From positions 1 through 9,600 of the forward strand of contig WALH01000073.1 of assembly GCA_015522935.1 (NCBI GenBank): a stretch of DNA of 9,600 bases, read 5' to 3'. This DNA comes from DHVE2 group archaeon (GTDB lineage Archaea > Thermoplasmatota > Thermoplasmata > Thermoplasmatales > Aciduliprofundaceae). This document shows, piece after piece, positions 1 to 6,035 of this stretch. Both the position numbers and the translations under genes were made by a program. Position 1 is the first letter of the stretch. Every line of letters starts with the position of its first letter. The notes beneath the pieces were generated by a model. It searched no databases. It was not told the origin of the DNA and worked only from the letters and a program-made list of their open reading frames with translations.

Positions 1-1857
1 CGCACCCCCCATGCGGTTAATGATTACAGCAAGCAGGATGCAAATCGTGACCTTCCAACAATGGAGGAGATGATGCCTGAAGTTTACAAGCAATTACAGA
101 ATGTTGCCCAGCTCCTCGAAAATCACTATCGAGATATGCAGGATATAGAGTTCACAGTTGAGCGTGGAAAACTCTATCTTCTTCAAACGAGAACAGGAAA
201 GAGAACAGCGATGGCCGCTGTTAGAATAGCGGTGGAGATGGTTGGAGAAGGTTTAATCGATAAGAAAGAAGCAATAATGCGTGTCACTCCTGAGAATATA
301 GATACGCTCCTCCATCCCCAGATAGACCCGAAAGCAAATAAAAACACAATTGCCAAAGGTTTGGCTGCAAGTCCCGGTGCCGCTGTGGGTAAAGTTGTTT
401 TCGATCCAGATAAGGCAGTGGAACTCGCTCAGAATGGAGAGAAAGTGATATTAGTTCGCCCTGAGACCACACCCGATGATATACACGGTATGAATGCAGC
501 GCAGGGCATACTCACAGCGAGAGGAGGAATGACCTCCCACGCTGCCGTTGTTGCAAGAGCTATGGGTAAGCCTGCGGTTGTAGGATGTGAGGAGCTGACA
601 ATAAATATGGGTGAAGGGTATTTCATTGCAAGGAATCAGAGGATAAATGAGGGAGATATAGTAACCATTGATGGCACGACAGGCGAAGTTTATATGGGTG
701 CAGTACCACTCATAATGCCCTCTTTAAGCGGAAATCTGGAGAAAATACTTCAATGGGCCGATGATATTCGTGTTTTAGGAGTTCGGGCCAATGCCGATAC
801 ACCAGAGCAGGCGAAAAAAGCAAGAGAGTTTGGTGCTGAGGGAATAGGATTAGCGAGGACCGAGCATATGTTCTTCGGTGAAGATCGTCTCCCTATTATG
901 CAGGATATGATAATGGCGAGAAACAAGGAGGAGAGAGTAAAGTATCTCAACAAACTTTTGTCCATGCAACGGGAGGATTTTGTGGAATTCTTCCGCACAA
1001 TGGAGGGTTACCCCGTGATAATTCGCCTTTTGGATCCTCCTCTGCATGAGTTTCTACCAAACAGAGAAGAATTAACCGAGGAAATTAACGATTTAAAAAT
1101 GCGTCTCAAAAGCACATCGTCTATGAGGGAAATGGATGAAATCATAAGAGAAATAAGTGAAAAAGAGAGAATATTAAGTGTTGTTAATGAACTTCACGAG
1201 TTCAATCCAATGTTAGGTTTTCGTGGCTGTAGATTGGGCATAATATACCCAGAAATCTATGAGATGCAGGTTCGAGCAATAATTCAGGCAGCGATTCAGG
1301 TCAAGAAAGAGGGCAGAGAGATATATCCAGAGATAATGATTCCTCTAATTGGGCATGTGAATGAACTTAAAGTGCTGAAAGAGAATCTGGAAAAGGTTGC
1401 AGAAGAAGAGATGAATAAAGCAGGCGTGGAAATAGAATACAGATTTGGCACAATGATTGAAGTACCTCGGGCAGCAGTGACCGCAGATGAGATTGCAAAG
1501 CATGCAGCATTCTTCTCATTTGGAACTAATGATTTAACACAGATGACCTTCGGATACTCCCGCGACGATGCTCAGGCAAAGTTCCTGAGAAAATACGTGG
1601 AAATGGGAATTCTCAAAGATGATCCGTTCAAGACCATTGACCGAGATGGAGTCGGAAAATTAGTGAAAATGGGAGTCGAACTCGGGAAGAAGGCTCGCAA
1701 TGATCTTGAAGTGGGAATTTGTGGTGAGCACGGTGGTGATCCGGATAGCATTGAATTCTTCCATCTTGCGGGATTGGATTATGTTTCCTGCTCCCCATAT
1801 CGAGTACCCATAGCGAGGCTCGCTGCAGCGCAGGCTCAGTTGAGGTCTCCTCGCTAA
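1..1857 (+). CDS. ppdK: Pyruvate, phosphate dikinase, C-terminal two thirds (5' end outside window)
   Basis: The enzyme interconverts pyruvate + ATP + Pi with phosphoenolpyruvate + AMP + PPi in the cytoplasm, linking glycolysis and gluconeogenesis. The frame is open from base 1, and the codons before the first ATG (position 61) already read as PPDK sequence (RTPHAV...), so the gene starts upstream; 618 residues are visible, and about 250-290 are missing compared with the usual 870-900. Visible domains (residues counted from base 1): the end of the ATP-grasp domain (HYRDMQDIEFT, LQTRTGKRTA); the swivelling phosphohistidine domain with GGMTSHAAV, catalytic His180 (bases 538-540); and the PEP/pyruvate TIM barrel with ARTEHMF (Arg286), RLLDPPLHEFLP (Arg342), GTNDLTQMTFG and CGEHGGDP holding the acid/base Cys574 (bases 1720-1722). 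The C-terminus SCSPYRVPIARLAAAQA is typical of the family. All catalytic residues in the visible part are intact. PPDK rather than PEP synthase, because RDMQDIEFT and GKRTA are PPDK signatures. Confidence 0.97.
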   Translation, partial: RTPHAVNDYSKQDANRDLPTMEEMMPEVYKQLQNVAQLLENHYRDMQDIEFTVERGKLYLLQTRTGKRTAMAAVRIAVEMVGEGLIDKKEAIMRVTPENIDTLLHPQIDPKANKNTIAKGLAASPGAAVGKVVFDPDKAVELAQNGEKVILVRPETTPDDIHGMNAAQGILTARGGMTSHAAVVARAMGKPAVVGCEELTINMGEGYFIARNQRINEGDIVTIDGTTGEVYMGAVPLIMPSLSGNLEKILQWADDIRVLGVRANADTPEQAKKAREFGAEGIGLARTEHMFFGEDRLPIMQDMIMARNKEERVKYLNKLLSMQREDFVEFFRTMEGYPVIIRLLDPPLHEFLPNREELTEEINDLKMRLKSTSSMREMDEIIREISEKERILSVVNELHEFNPMLGFRGCRLGIIYPEIYEMQVRAIIQAAIQVKKEGREIYPEIMIPLIGHVNELKVLKENLEKVAEEEMNKAGVEIEYRFGTMIEVPRAAVTADEIAKHAAFFSFGTNDLTQMTFGYSRDDAQAKFLRKYVEMGILKDDPFKTIDRDGVGKLVKMGVELGKKARNDLEVGICGEHGGDPDSIEFFHLAGLDYVSCSPYRVPIARLAAAQAQLRSPR

Positions 1858-1872
1858 TTTTTCTCTTTTTTT
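1858..1872 (+). terminator. Poly-T transcription terminator after ppdK
   Basis: Directly after the ppdK stop codon, 15 bases contain 13 T and 2 C, ending in seven consecutive T. T-rich tracts on the coding strand are the intrinsic termination signal of archaeal RNA polymerase. No strong hairpin precedes it, and none is required in archaea. It separates ppdK from the PHP gene, which has its own TATA box just downstream. Confidence 0.7.
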
Positions 1873-1878
1873 AGGAAA

Positions 1879-1889
1879 TTTATTTATGG
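1879..1889 (+). promoter_or_regulatory. TATA box of the PHP-SDR unit
   Basis: The sequence TTTATTTATGG is preceded by purine-rich AGGAAA, which fits a BRE. Its centre lies about 25 nt before the ATG at 1909, so transcription should begin at or within a few bases of the start codon. No Shine-Dalgarno sequence precedes the ATG. This indicates a leaderless mRNA. Confidence 0.7.
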
Positions 1890-1908
1890 ATTTGTGCAAT
1901 AATCGGTT

Positions 1909-2607
1909 ATGAATTTCCACATACATACCACATGGAGCGATGGAATATTCACTCCAGAAATCATTGTGAGGGAGGCCATAAAAAGAAAGATGGATAAAAT
2001 TGCCATAACTGATCATTATCTAACAAAGAAAACAGCCTCACTCCCTCCTAAATATCTGAAGATGTATGTGGAGGATCTGAGGGGCTTAAAGAAAAAATAC
2101 TCAAAGAACATTGATATTTACATAGGCTTGGAAATAGATTTCTCTAACAGAACTGATTTAGATAACCTTCCAGATTTCAGCGATTTGGATTTCCTTCTAT
2201 TTGAATATGTGCAGGACGAACTGTGGGATGGTTATCCTCTCTGGATGCTTCTCAATGTGCGCAAAAAAATAAATAAGCCTGTAATTTTAGCTCATAATGA
2301 TATATCCCGCAATTTCAAAAATGCAGATTACAAAGCTCTCCTCCATGTTTTAGAATCGGACAATATAGGTGTAGAGCTCAATACAAATTACAACTACACA
2401 AGATTGGGTTTACCTTTCTACCGTTTAGCGGAGGACTTTTTCTCAAAACTTCGAGATTACAAAATTCCGATCTCGATAGGGAGTGATTTGCATGATGATA
2501 TAGAGAATATAAACAATGTGGGAGATGCTTTCACTTTCATTCAGGAGATGCATTTAGATAAGAATTTCAAATTATTTCTCAGGGAGGTGGAAAAAAATGA
2601 AAGATAA
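1909..2607 (+). CDS. PHP-domain metal-dependent hydrolase (phosphoesterase-like)
   Basis: This 232-residue cytoplasmic protein has the PHP fold used by histidinol phosphatases, DNA polymerase proofreading domains and many uncharacterised phosphoesterases. Visible metal-ligand motifs: HIHTTWSDG (His4, His6, Asp11), ITDHY (Asp35, His36), GLEIDF (Glu75), ILAHND (His129) and GSDLHD (Asp193, His195). The motif that usually carries a His after the Glu-containing strand is here LLFEYVQDE, without a His near residue 100, so one metal site may differ from the textbook arrangement. The start is fixed by the TATA box about 25 nt upstream and by the HIH motif falling at residues 4-6. The stop overlaps the next gene by 11 bases, indicating an operon with the SDR. 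The substrate cannot be read from the sequence; phosphorylated small metabolite and nucleic-acid 3' end are both possible. Confidence 0.88.
   Translation: MNFHIHTTWSDGIFTPEIIVREAIKRKMDKIAITDHYLTKKTASLPPKYLKMYVEDLRGLKKKYSKNIDIYIGLEIDFSNRTDLDNLPDFSDLDFLLFEYVQDELWDGYPLWMLLNVRKKINKPVILAHNDISRNFKNADYKALLHVLESDNIGVELNTNYNYTRLGLPFYRLAEDFFSKLRDYKIPISIGSDLHDDIENINNVGDAFTFIQEMHLDKNFKLFLREVEKNER
2583..2589 (+). promoter_or_regulatory. Strong Shine-Dalgarno for the SDR gene
   Basis: GGAGGTG lies 7 nt before the ATG at 2597 and inside the 3' end of the PHP gene. It is the clearest ribosome binding site in the window. It contrasts with the first genes of transcription units here, which lack one, and supports translation of the SDR from a polycistronic mRNA. 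Confidence 0.85.
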
Positions 2608-3403
2608 AGTTGCAATAGTTTGCGGCTCAAGCAGTGGTATGGGAAGAGCAATAGCGCAGGAATTTTTAATGCGAGGAGCAAAGGTAACTTTATGCGCTAG
2701 GGATGAAAAAAAGCTATTTGATACCATGCAGGCTCTTACCTACATGGCTGTGAATGAGGCAAAAGATAAAAGTGTTACCATGAGGATCATAGCAGTCCCG
2801 GGAGATGTTTGCAAACCGAATGATTTAAAGAGAGTTGTGGAAGAAACAGTGGATGCATTTGGCACCGTTCATATTTTGGTGAACAATGCAGGAGGTCCAA
2901 AAGCGGGATATTTTGAAGAACTGAGCGACGAGGACTGGTACAACACAGTGAATTTAACTTTGATGAGCGCTGTTCGTATGATCCGCCTTGTATCTCCTTA
3001 CATGAAAAAGCAGAAATGGGGAAGAATAATAAACATTACGTCAATGAGTGTTAAGCAACCAATAGATAATCTCATACTTTCCAATTCCATTCGCCTCGCA
3101 GTTGTAGGTCTTGCCAAAACTCTCGCCATACAGTGGGCAAAATACGGAATAACAATAAATAACATAGCTCCAGGGCCAATAAGAACCGAGAGAATTGAAG
3201 AACTCGCTAATGCCAAGGCTGAGAAAGAGGGTATAAGCTATGAGGAAGCCATAAAAGCATGGATAAAAGAGGTGCCCATGGGTCGCTTGGGAAAGGTGGA
3301 AGAAGTTGCGAAATTGGCCGCGTTTCTTGCAAGCGAGGATGCTTCATTCATTACGGGAGCAACGATACAGATAGATGGTGGTGCAATTCGTTTTGTACTG
3401 TGA
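2597..3403 (+). CDS. Short-chain dehydrogenase/reductase family protein with non-canonical active site
   Basis: This 268-residue protein has a Rossmann fold of the classical SDR type. The cofactor loop is CGSSSGMG (residues 9-16; the usual T of TGxxxGxG is Cys9), ARD at 34-36 suggests NADP preference (inference), and NNAGG is at 96-100. The C-terminal part (PGPIRTER, PMGRLGKVEEVAKLAAFLASEDASFITGATIQIDGG) is typical of 3-oxoacyl-ACP-reductase-like SDRs. The catalytic Ser149 (NITS) and Asn119 are in place, but the YxxxK pair expected 13 residues after the Ser is S162-N-S-I-R166. This resembles a known BKR-like subgroup that lacks the Tyr/Lys pair, so ordinary dehydrogenase activity should not be assumed. 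The start is set by a strong Shine-Dalgarno; the gene overlaps the PHP gene by 11 bases. Substrate unknown. Confidence 0.9.
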   Translation: MKDKVAIVCGSSSGMGRAIAQEFLMRGAKVTLCARDEKKLFDTMQALTYMAVNEAKDKSVTMRIIAVPGDVCKPNDLKRVVEETVDAFGTVHILVNNAGGPKAGYFEELSDEDWYNTVNLTLMSAVRMIRLVSPYMKKQKWGRIINITSMSVKQPIDNLILSNSIRLAVVGLAKTLAIQWAKYGITINNIAPGPIRTERIEELANAKAEKEGISYEEAIKAWIKEVPMGRLGKVEEVAKLAAFLASEDASFITGATIQIDGGAIRFVL

Positions 3404-3423
3404 AAATGATAAAATTGCGAAGG

Positions 3424-3432
3424 TTTTAAATA
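3424..3432 (+). promoter_or_regulatory. TATA box of the ku-ligase operon
   Basis: TTTTAAATA, preceded by GCGAAGG (BRE-like), is centred about 27 nt before the ku ATG at 3455. The 22 bases between the box and the ATG contain no Shine-Dalgarno sequence, so the mRNA is probably leaderless. The box lies after the SDR stop, which makes ku-ligase a transcription unit independent of PHP-SDR. Confidence 0.8.
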
Positions 3433-3454
3433 CCGTAAAATTAATAACAAAGAT

Positions 3455-4210
3455 ATGAGAGCCCTTTGGAAAGGTTCCATAACATTCGGGCTGGTGAACG
3501 TGCCTGTAAAGATTTACAGCACAGCAGAGAGCAAGACCATAAGGTTCAGGCAATTATGTAAAAAGTGCCTCAGACCAATAAAGTTAAAAAGGTACTGCCC
3601 GGAGCATGGAGAGTTGAGCGACGATGATATAGTTCTGGGCTACGAAATAGAAAGGGGCAAATACGTGGTTGTGAATGAAGAGGAACTAAGAAAATATCTT
3701 CCGAAAAAAACAGATGAAATAAAAATAGTGGAGTTTGTGGATCGCGATTCTATTGATGAAGTGTTGAAAGATAAAAAGTATTACCTCATTCCGGATAAAG
3801 GTGGCGTGGATGCATACTTCCTTCTGCAATACGTGCTTGACCTAACAAATAAAGCAGCCGTTGGAAGATTTGTGATGAGAAATCGTGAATATGTTTGTAC
3901 TGTTGTGCCTTACAAAAACGTGCTCATACTTGAAACTCTGCATTACAAGGATGAAATCCACAATTTAGACGAGTTTCCGGTGCTTAGAAATTCGCCTAAA
4001 CTTGGAGATGAGGAAATCGAGCTTGCCAAGATGCTTATAGAGAAATTATATAAGAAATTTGAAATCACGGAGTTTAAAGATGAGTACTCAGAAAAGATAA
4101 TAGAAATTATTCAGGCCAAAGCAAGGGGCGAGGCAATTGAGATGAAGGTTGAAGAAAAGAAGCCTGAGAAGAAGAACCTCATCGAACTACTCAAGGCGAG
4201 CGTAGAATGA
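3455..4210 (+). CDS. ku: Prokaryotic Ku, DNA-end-binding protein of NHEJ
   Basis: Prokaryotic Ku forms a homodimeric ring that threads onto double-strand break ends and recruits the cognate ligase. The 251-residue length matches the bacterial/archaeal single-domain form (Ku core beta-barrel without the von Willebrand domain of eukaryotic Ku70/80). Diagnostic sequence is present from the first residues: MRALWKGSITFGLVNVPVKIY, followed by a Cys/His cluster (C35-x2-C38 ... C48-x2-H51, inside KRYCPEHGEL) and GYEIERGKYVVV. The C-terminal about 30 residues are rich in Lys and Glu, as in many prokaryotic Ku tails that contact DNA. The start is supported both by the family N-terminus and by the TATA box about 27 nt upstream. 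The TGA stop overlaps the ligase ATG (ATGA), which implies translational coupling. The Cys/His cluster could bind zinc; that is inference. Identity is very secure. Confidence 0.97.
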   Translation: MRALWKGSITFGLVNVPVKIYSTAESKTIRFRQLCKKCLRPIKLKRYCPEHGELSDDDIVLGYEIERGKYVVVNEEELRKYLPKKTDEIKIVEFVDRDSIDEVLKDKKYYLIPDKGGVDAYFLLQYVLDLTNKAAVGRFVMRNREYVCTVVPYKNVLILETLHYKDEIHNLDEFPVLRNSPKLGDEEIELAKMLIEKLYKKFEITEFKDEYSEKIIEIIQAKARGEAIEMKVEEKKPEKKNLIELLKASVE

Positions 4211-5139
4211 TGTGCTTCATGCTTGCAAAGAGCGGTAATTTAGAAGTGCTGAAAGATGGAAGATACATATTCGAGCCCAAATTAGATGGAACTCGAGCGA
4301 TGTTTGTCAAAAAAGATGATGAAATTCAATTATTAAACAGGCGGGGCTACAATATCAAAAGGAAATACCCCGAGTTTAATTTTGAAAAATGCCTGAAGTG
4401 CGAGTCCTGCATTTTAGACGGGGAGATAGTTGTTTACAATTCTCAGGGCCTTCCGGATTTTCATCTTTTGCAGATGCGAGAGCTGATGGATTCTCACACA
4501 GATATAATGCTCAGATCAAAATTGTATCCTGCAACTTATGTGGTTTTTGATATCCTAGAGTTCAACGGCGAGAATCTCAGGAATCTAGCATTACTAAAAA
4601 GAAAATTGTGTTTGAATAAATGCATAAAAGATTGTAAAAGATTGCAAATTATACCCTACACGGAAGATGGAGGAAAACTATGGAAGATGGTAAAAGATTT
4701 AAATTTAGAAGGTGTGATGGCAAAGAAAAAAGAATCCAAGTATGTATGCGCAAGAAGCGAGAACTGGCTGAAAATAAAGTACTTCAAAACGGTAGATGCT
4801 GTTATTGTTGGCTATACACCCGGACAGGGTAAGAGAGAAAAAACCTTCGGGGCACTCCTTCTCGCCCTTTACAATGGGGCTGATCTTCAATTTATAGGAA
4901 AGGTAGGTACGGGATTCGATGATGATACGTCTAATTACCTTCTCTCCAAATTCAAGGAGGGAAAGGTAAGTGTGGTAAATCCTCCCGATTACAAAGTTGT
5001 ATGGGTAAAGCCCGAGATTGTTTGTGAGATTCAGTATTTGGAAGTTACGCAGGATAAAAAACTCAGGGCACCATCCTTCAAAAAGTTGAGAATGGATAAA
5101 GAACCGAAAGAGTGCACTATAGACACTCTTCATCAGTAA
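4207..5139 (+). CDS. ligD: ATP-dependent DNA ligase, LigD-type, stand-alone (NHEJ)
   Basis: The enzyme seals nicks and joined ends with ATP through a lysyl-AMP intermediate. At 310 residues it has only the nucleotidyltransferase and OB domains; the polymerase and phosphoesterase domains of bacterial LigD are not fused. Motif I is EPKLDGTR with adenylated Lys25; further motifs are ILDGEIVV (69-76) plus LPDFHLLQMR, VVFDILEFNG (III, 112-121), EGVMAKKK (IV, 168-175), WLKIKYFKTVDAVIVG (V, 187-202), GKVGTGFDD, and VCEIQYLEVTQDKKLRAPSF with FKKLRMDKEP (VI region). The ATG overlaps the ku stop by 4 bases; a second in-frame ATG follows at once, and the family's usual MLA start motif falls at residues 5-7, so Met1, Met2 or Met5 could be used. 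Unusual: C62-x2-C65-x2-C68 before motif Ia and C135-x3-C139-x3-C143. It is converging on the tRNA gene, 4 bases away. Confidence 0.96.
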   Translation: MMCFMLAKSGNLEVLKDGRYIFEPKLDGTRAMFVKKDDEIQLLNRRGYNIKRKYPEFNFEKCLKCESCILDGEIVVYNSQGLPDFHLLQMRELMDSHTDIMLRSKLYPATYVVFDILEFNGENLRNLALLKRKLCLNKCIKDCKRLQIIPYTEDGGKLWKMVKDLNLEGVMAKKKESKYVCARSENWLKIKYFKTVDAVIVGYTPGQGKREKTFGALLLALYNGADLQFIGKVGTGFDDDTSNYLLSKFKEGKVSVVNPPDYKVVWVKPEIVCEIQYLEVTQDKKLRAPSFKKLRMDKEPKECTIDTLHQ

Positions 5140-5143
5140 TCAA

Positions 5144-5269
5144 TGCCCGAGCCGGGATTCGAACCCGGGTCCGGGGCTACCTGCAACCCCTTTCTTTACG
5201 GCTAAAGCCGCTTTCTTTAGAAAGGGGCTCCCGCAGGCCCCTAGGATATCCAAACTACCCCACTCGGGC
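5144..5269 (-). tRNA. tRNA-Arg(GCG): tRNA-Arg (anticodon GCG) with a 52-nt BHB intron
   Basis: Read on the minus strand, the acceptor arm GCCCGAG pairs with CTCGGGC, and the T arm is CCGGG-TTCGAAT-CCCGG. The D arm begins GGGTAGTTTGGATA, with a 3-bp stem closed by a G.T pair, and the discriminator is A. CCA is not encoded (TTG follows). After removing 52 nt, the anticodon arm is GGGGC-CTGCGGA-GCCCC with U33 and anticodon GCG (bases 5232-5234), decoding CGC/CGU Arg codons. The mature length is 74 nt. The loop CTGCGGA is familiar from archaeal tRNA-Arg(GCG). The gene lies 40 nt downstream of thyX on the same strand, with a probable own TATA box. The intron is annotated separately. Confidence 0.95.
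5179..5230 (-). other. tRNA intron at position 37/38 (bulge-helix-bulge)
   Basis: A canonical archaeal splicing motif is visible. The central 4-bp helix pairs exon CTGC (just before the 5' site) with intron GCAG. Each side has a 3-nt bulge (GGG and GTA) cut between its second and third base. The exon helix GGGGC/GCCCC lies outside. Inside the intron, GCCCCTTTCT pairs with AGAAAGGGGT (nine Watson-Crick pairs plus a G.T), and an inner hairpin CGGC-TTTA-GCCG closes the end. Position 37/38 is the canonical tRNA intron site, so the standard archaeal splicing endonuclease should process it. Confidence 0.92.
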
Positions 5270-5297
5270 TTTCTAGCAATGGGAGATTACAGCGTGA

Positions 5298-5308
5298 TTA
5301 TTAAATTT
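5298..5308 (-). promoter_or_regulatory. Probable TATA box of tRNA-Arg
   Basis: On the minus strand AAATTTAATAA is centred about 34 nt upstream of the tRNA 5' end, which would place transcription start a few bases before the mature 5' end. It lies immediately after the thyX stop codon. Cotranscription with thyX is possible instead, because no T-run separates the two. Confidence 0.5.
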
Positions 5309-5309
5309 T

Positions 5310-5957
5310 TTACCCTTCATTTTCGATGAATTCTTGATAGAGATCTTCAAAAAGGATTGGTGCTACATGATAAGCTTTTTTGAGCATCTCCTTCGCCAAG
5401 TTCCTTATTTCCCACTGTGCCTCTTTAGAGCAACGAAGTTTGAAGAAATGCCTCAATTCACGGCCATTCATAGTGATTACAATTTTCGTTTCTATCCCCT
5501 GTGGAAGCACGAATCTTGCATCTTCCTTCCGAATTCCATTCTCTACCATTTTACGATACAACTGGGAAGATTTCTCAAGAATATAGAGAAATTCATCCTG
5601 AAACTCGCTATTAGCAACGCTTTCCGGCATTATGAACTTCGGATTCTTTAGTTTCACATATCTCTGCGACTGTTGGGTATAACTTGCAAGACGATGCCTT
5701 ACAAGTTGATGGGATGTCACACGGGATATCCCCTCTACACGGAAGGTGAAGCACGCGTGCTCGAAAACACTCTCGTGCCCGAGACGGCGGAGAAGGTCTA
5801 TGAGATGTCTCACCCTCTTCTCATCAAGCATACGAAAATGAGGCGCGTGAGATATAGCACCACTTTCCGCAATTAGCTTATCCACATCTCCCTCCGAGGG
5901 TAAGGAATAGGCTATCAGTTCAACTTTAAGACAATGGGAACCCTCACAAACTTCCAT
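5310..5957 (-). CDS. thyX: Flavin-dependent thymidylate synthase ThyX
   Basis: ThyX makes dTMP from dUMP using methylene-tetrahydrofolate, FAD and NAD(P)H, as a homotetramer in the cytoplasm. The 215-residue product carries the invariant ThyX signature RHRx7S (Arg87-His88-Arg89 ... Ser97, in RHRLASYTQQSQR). It also has HESVFEHACFTF (61-72) before it and NGRELRHFFKLRCSKEAQWEIR near the C-terminus, the dUMP/FAD-binding segment. Length and motif order are normal. Homologous sequence begins at about residue 11 (KVELIAY); the extra ten residues include two Cys, but no start codon lies closer to the homology. A TATA box about 23 nt upstream of the ATG supports this start and a leaderless mRNA. It is divergent from the radical SAM gene. 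Confidence 0.96.
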   Translation of the reverse strand: MEVCEGSHCLKVELIAYSLPSEGDVDKLIAESGAISHAPHFRMLDEKRVRHLIDLLRRLGHESVFEHACFTFRVEGISRVTSHQLVRHRLASYTQQSQRYVKLKNPKFIMPESVANSEFQDEFLYILEKSSQLYRKMVENGIRKEDARFVLPQGIETKIVITMNGRELRHFFKLRCSKEAQWEIRNLAKEMLKKAYHVAPILFEDLYQEFIENEG

Positions 5958-5976
5958 AGGGTTAAATTGGTTTGGG

Positions 5977-5984
5977 ATTTAATT
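5977..5984 (-). promoter_or_regulatory. TATA box of thyX
   Basis: On the minus strand AATTAAAT (followed by CC and preceded by BRE-like GGGAAAG) is centred about 23-24 nt before the thyX ATG. There is no Shine-Dalgarno sequence before the ATG. Its BRE side faces that of the divergent radical SAM promoter. Confidence 0.65.
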
Positions 5985-6007
5985 CTTTCCCGTCGTAGAG
6001 AAAACCC

Positions 6008-6013
6008 TTAAAT
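6008..6013 (+). promoter_or_regulatory. TATA box of the radical SAM gene
   Basis: CCTTAAATCC, with core TTAAAT and a purine-rich GTAGAGAAAA upstream, is centred about 25-26 nt before the ATG at 6036. The purine stretch GAAGGAAGG touches the ATG with no spacer, so it is badly placed for a ribosome binding site. A leaderless start is more likely. Confidence 0.65.
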
Positions 6014-6035
6014 CCAAACCTCCATTGAAGGAAGG

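Noticed and set aside
61..63. PPDK gene starting at ATG 61
   Set aside because: The frame is open to base 1 and the upstream codons encode PPDK-like sequence; a functional PPDK needs the N-terminal ATP-grasp domain, so the gene is cut by the window edge.
1660..2016. A 118-codon open frame on the minus strand across the ppdK-PHP junction
   Set aside because: It is antisense to two strongly supported genes and their promoter/terminator, and its translation has no recognisable family features.
1909..3403. PHP protein as the phosphoesterase partner of the Ku-ligase NHEJ operon
   Set aside because: LigD-type phosphoesterase is a different fold with different motifs, and ku has its own promoter after the SDR gene, so the two units are not one operon.
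4705..5133. A 142-codon open frame antisense to the DNA ligase
   Set aside because: It fully overlaps the conserved ligase C-terminal domain and has no recognisable motifs; it is a shadow frame.
5144..5269. An unspliced tRNA using the intron GCCCC as the anticodon-stem 3' strand
   Set aside because: That fold gives an 8-nt anticodon loop and leaves about 50 unexplained bases in the variable region; the bulge-helix-bulge with exact bulge sizes explains every part.
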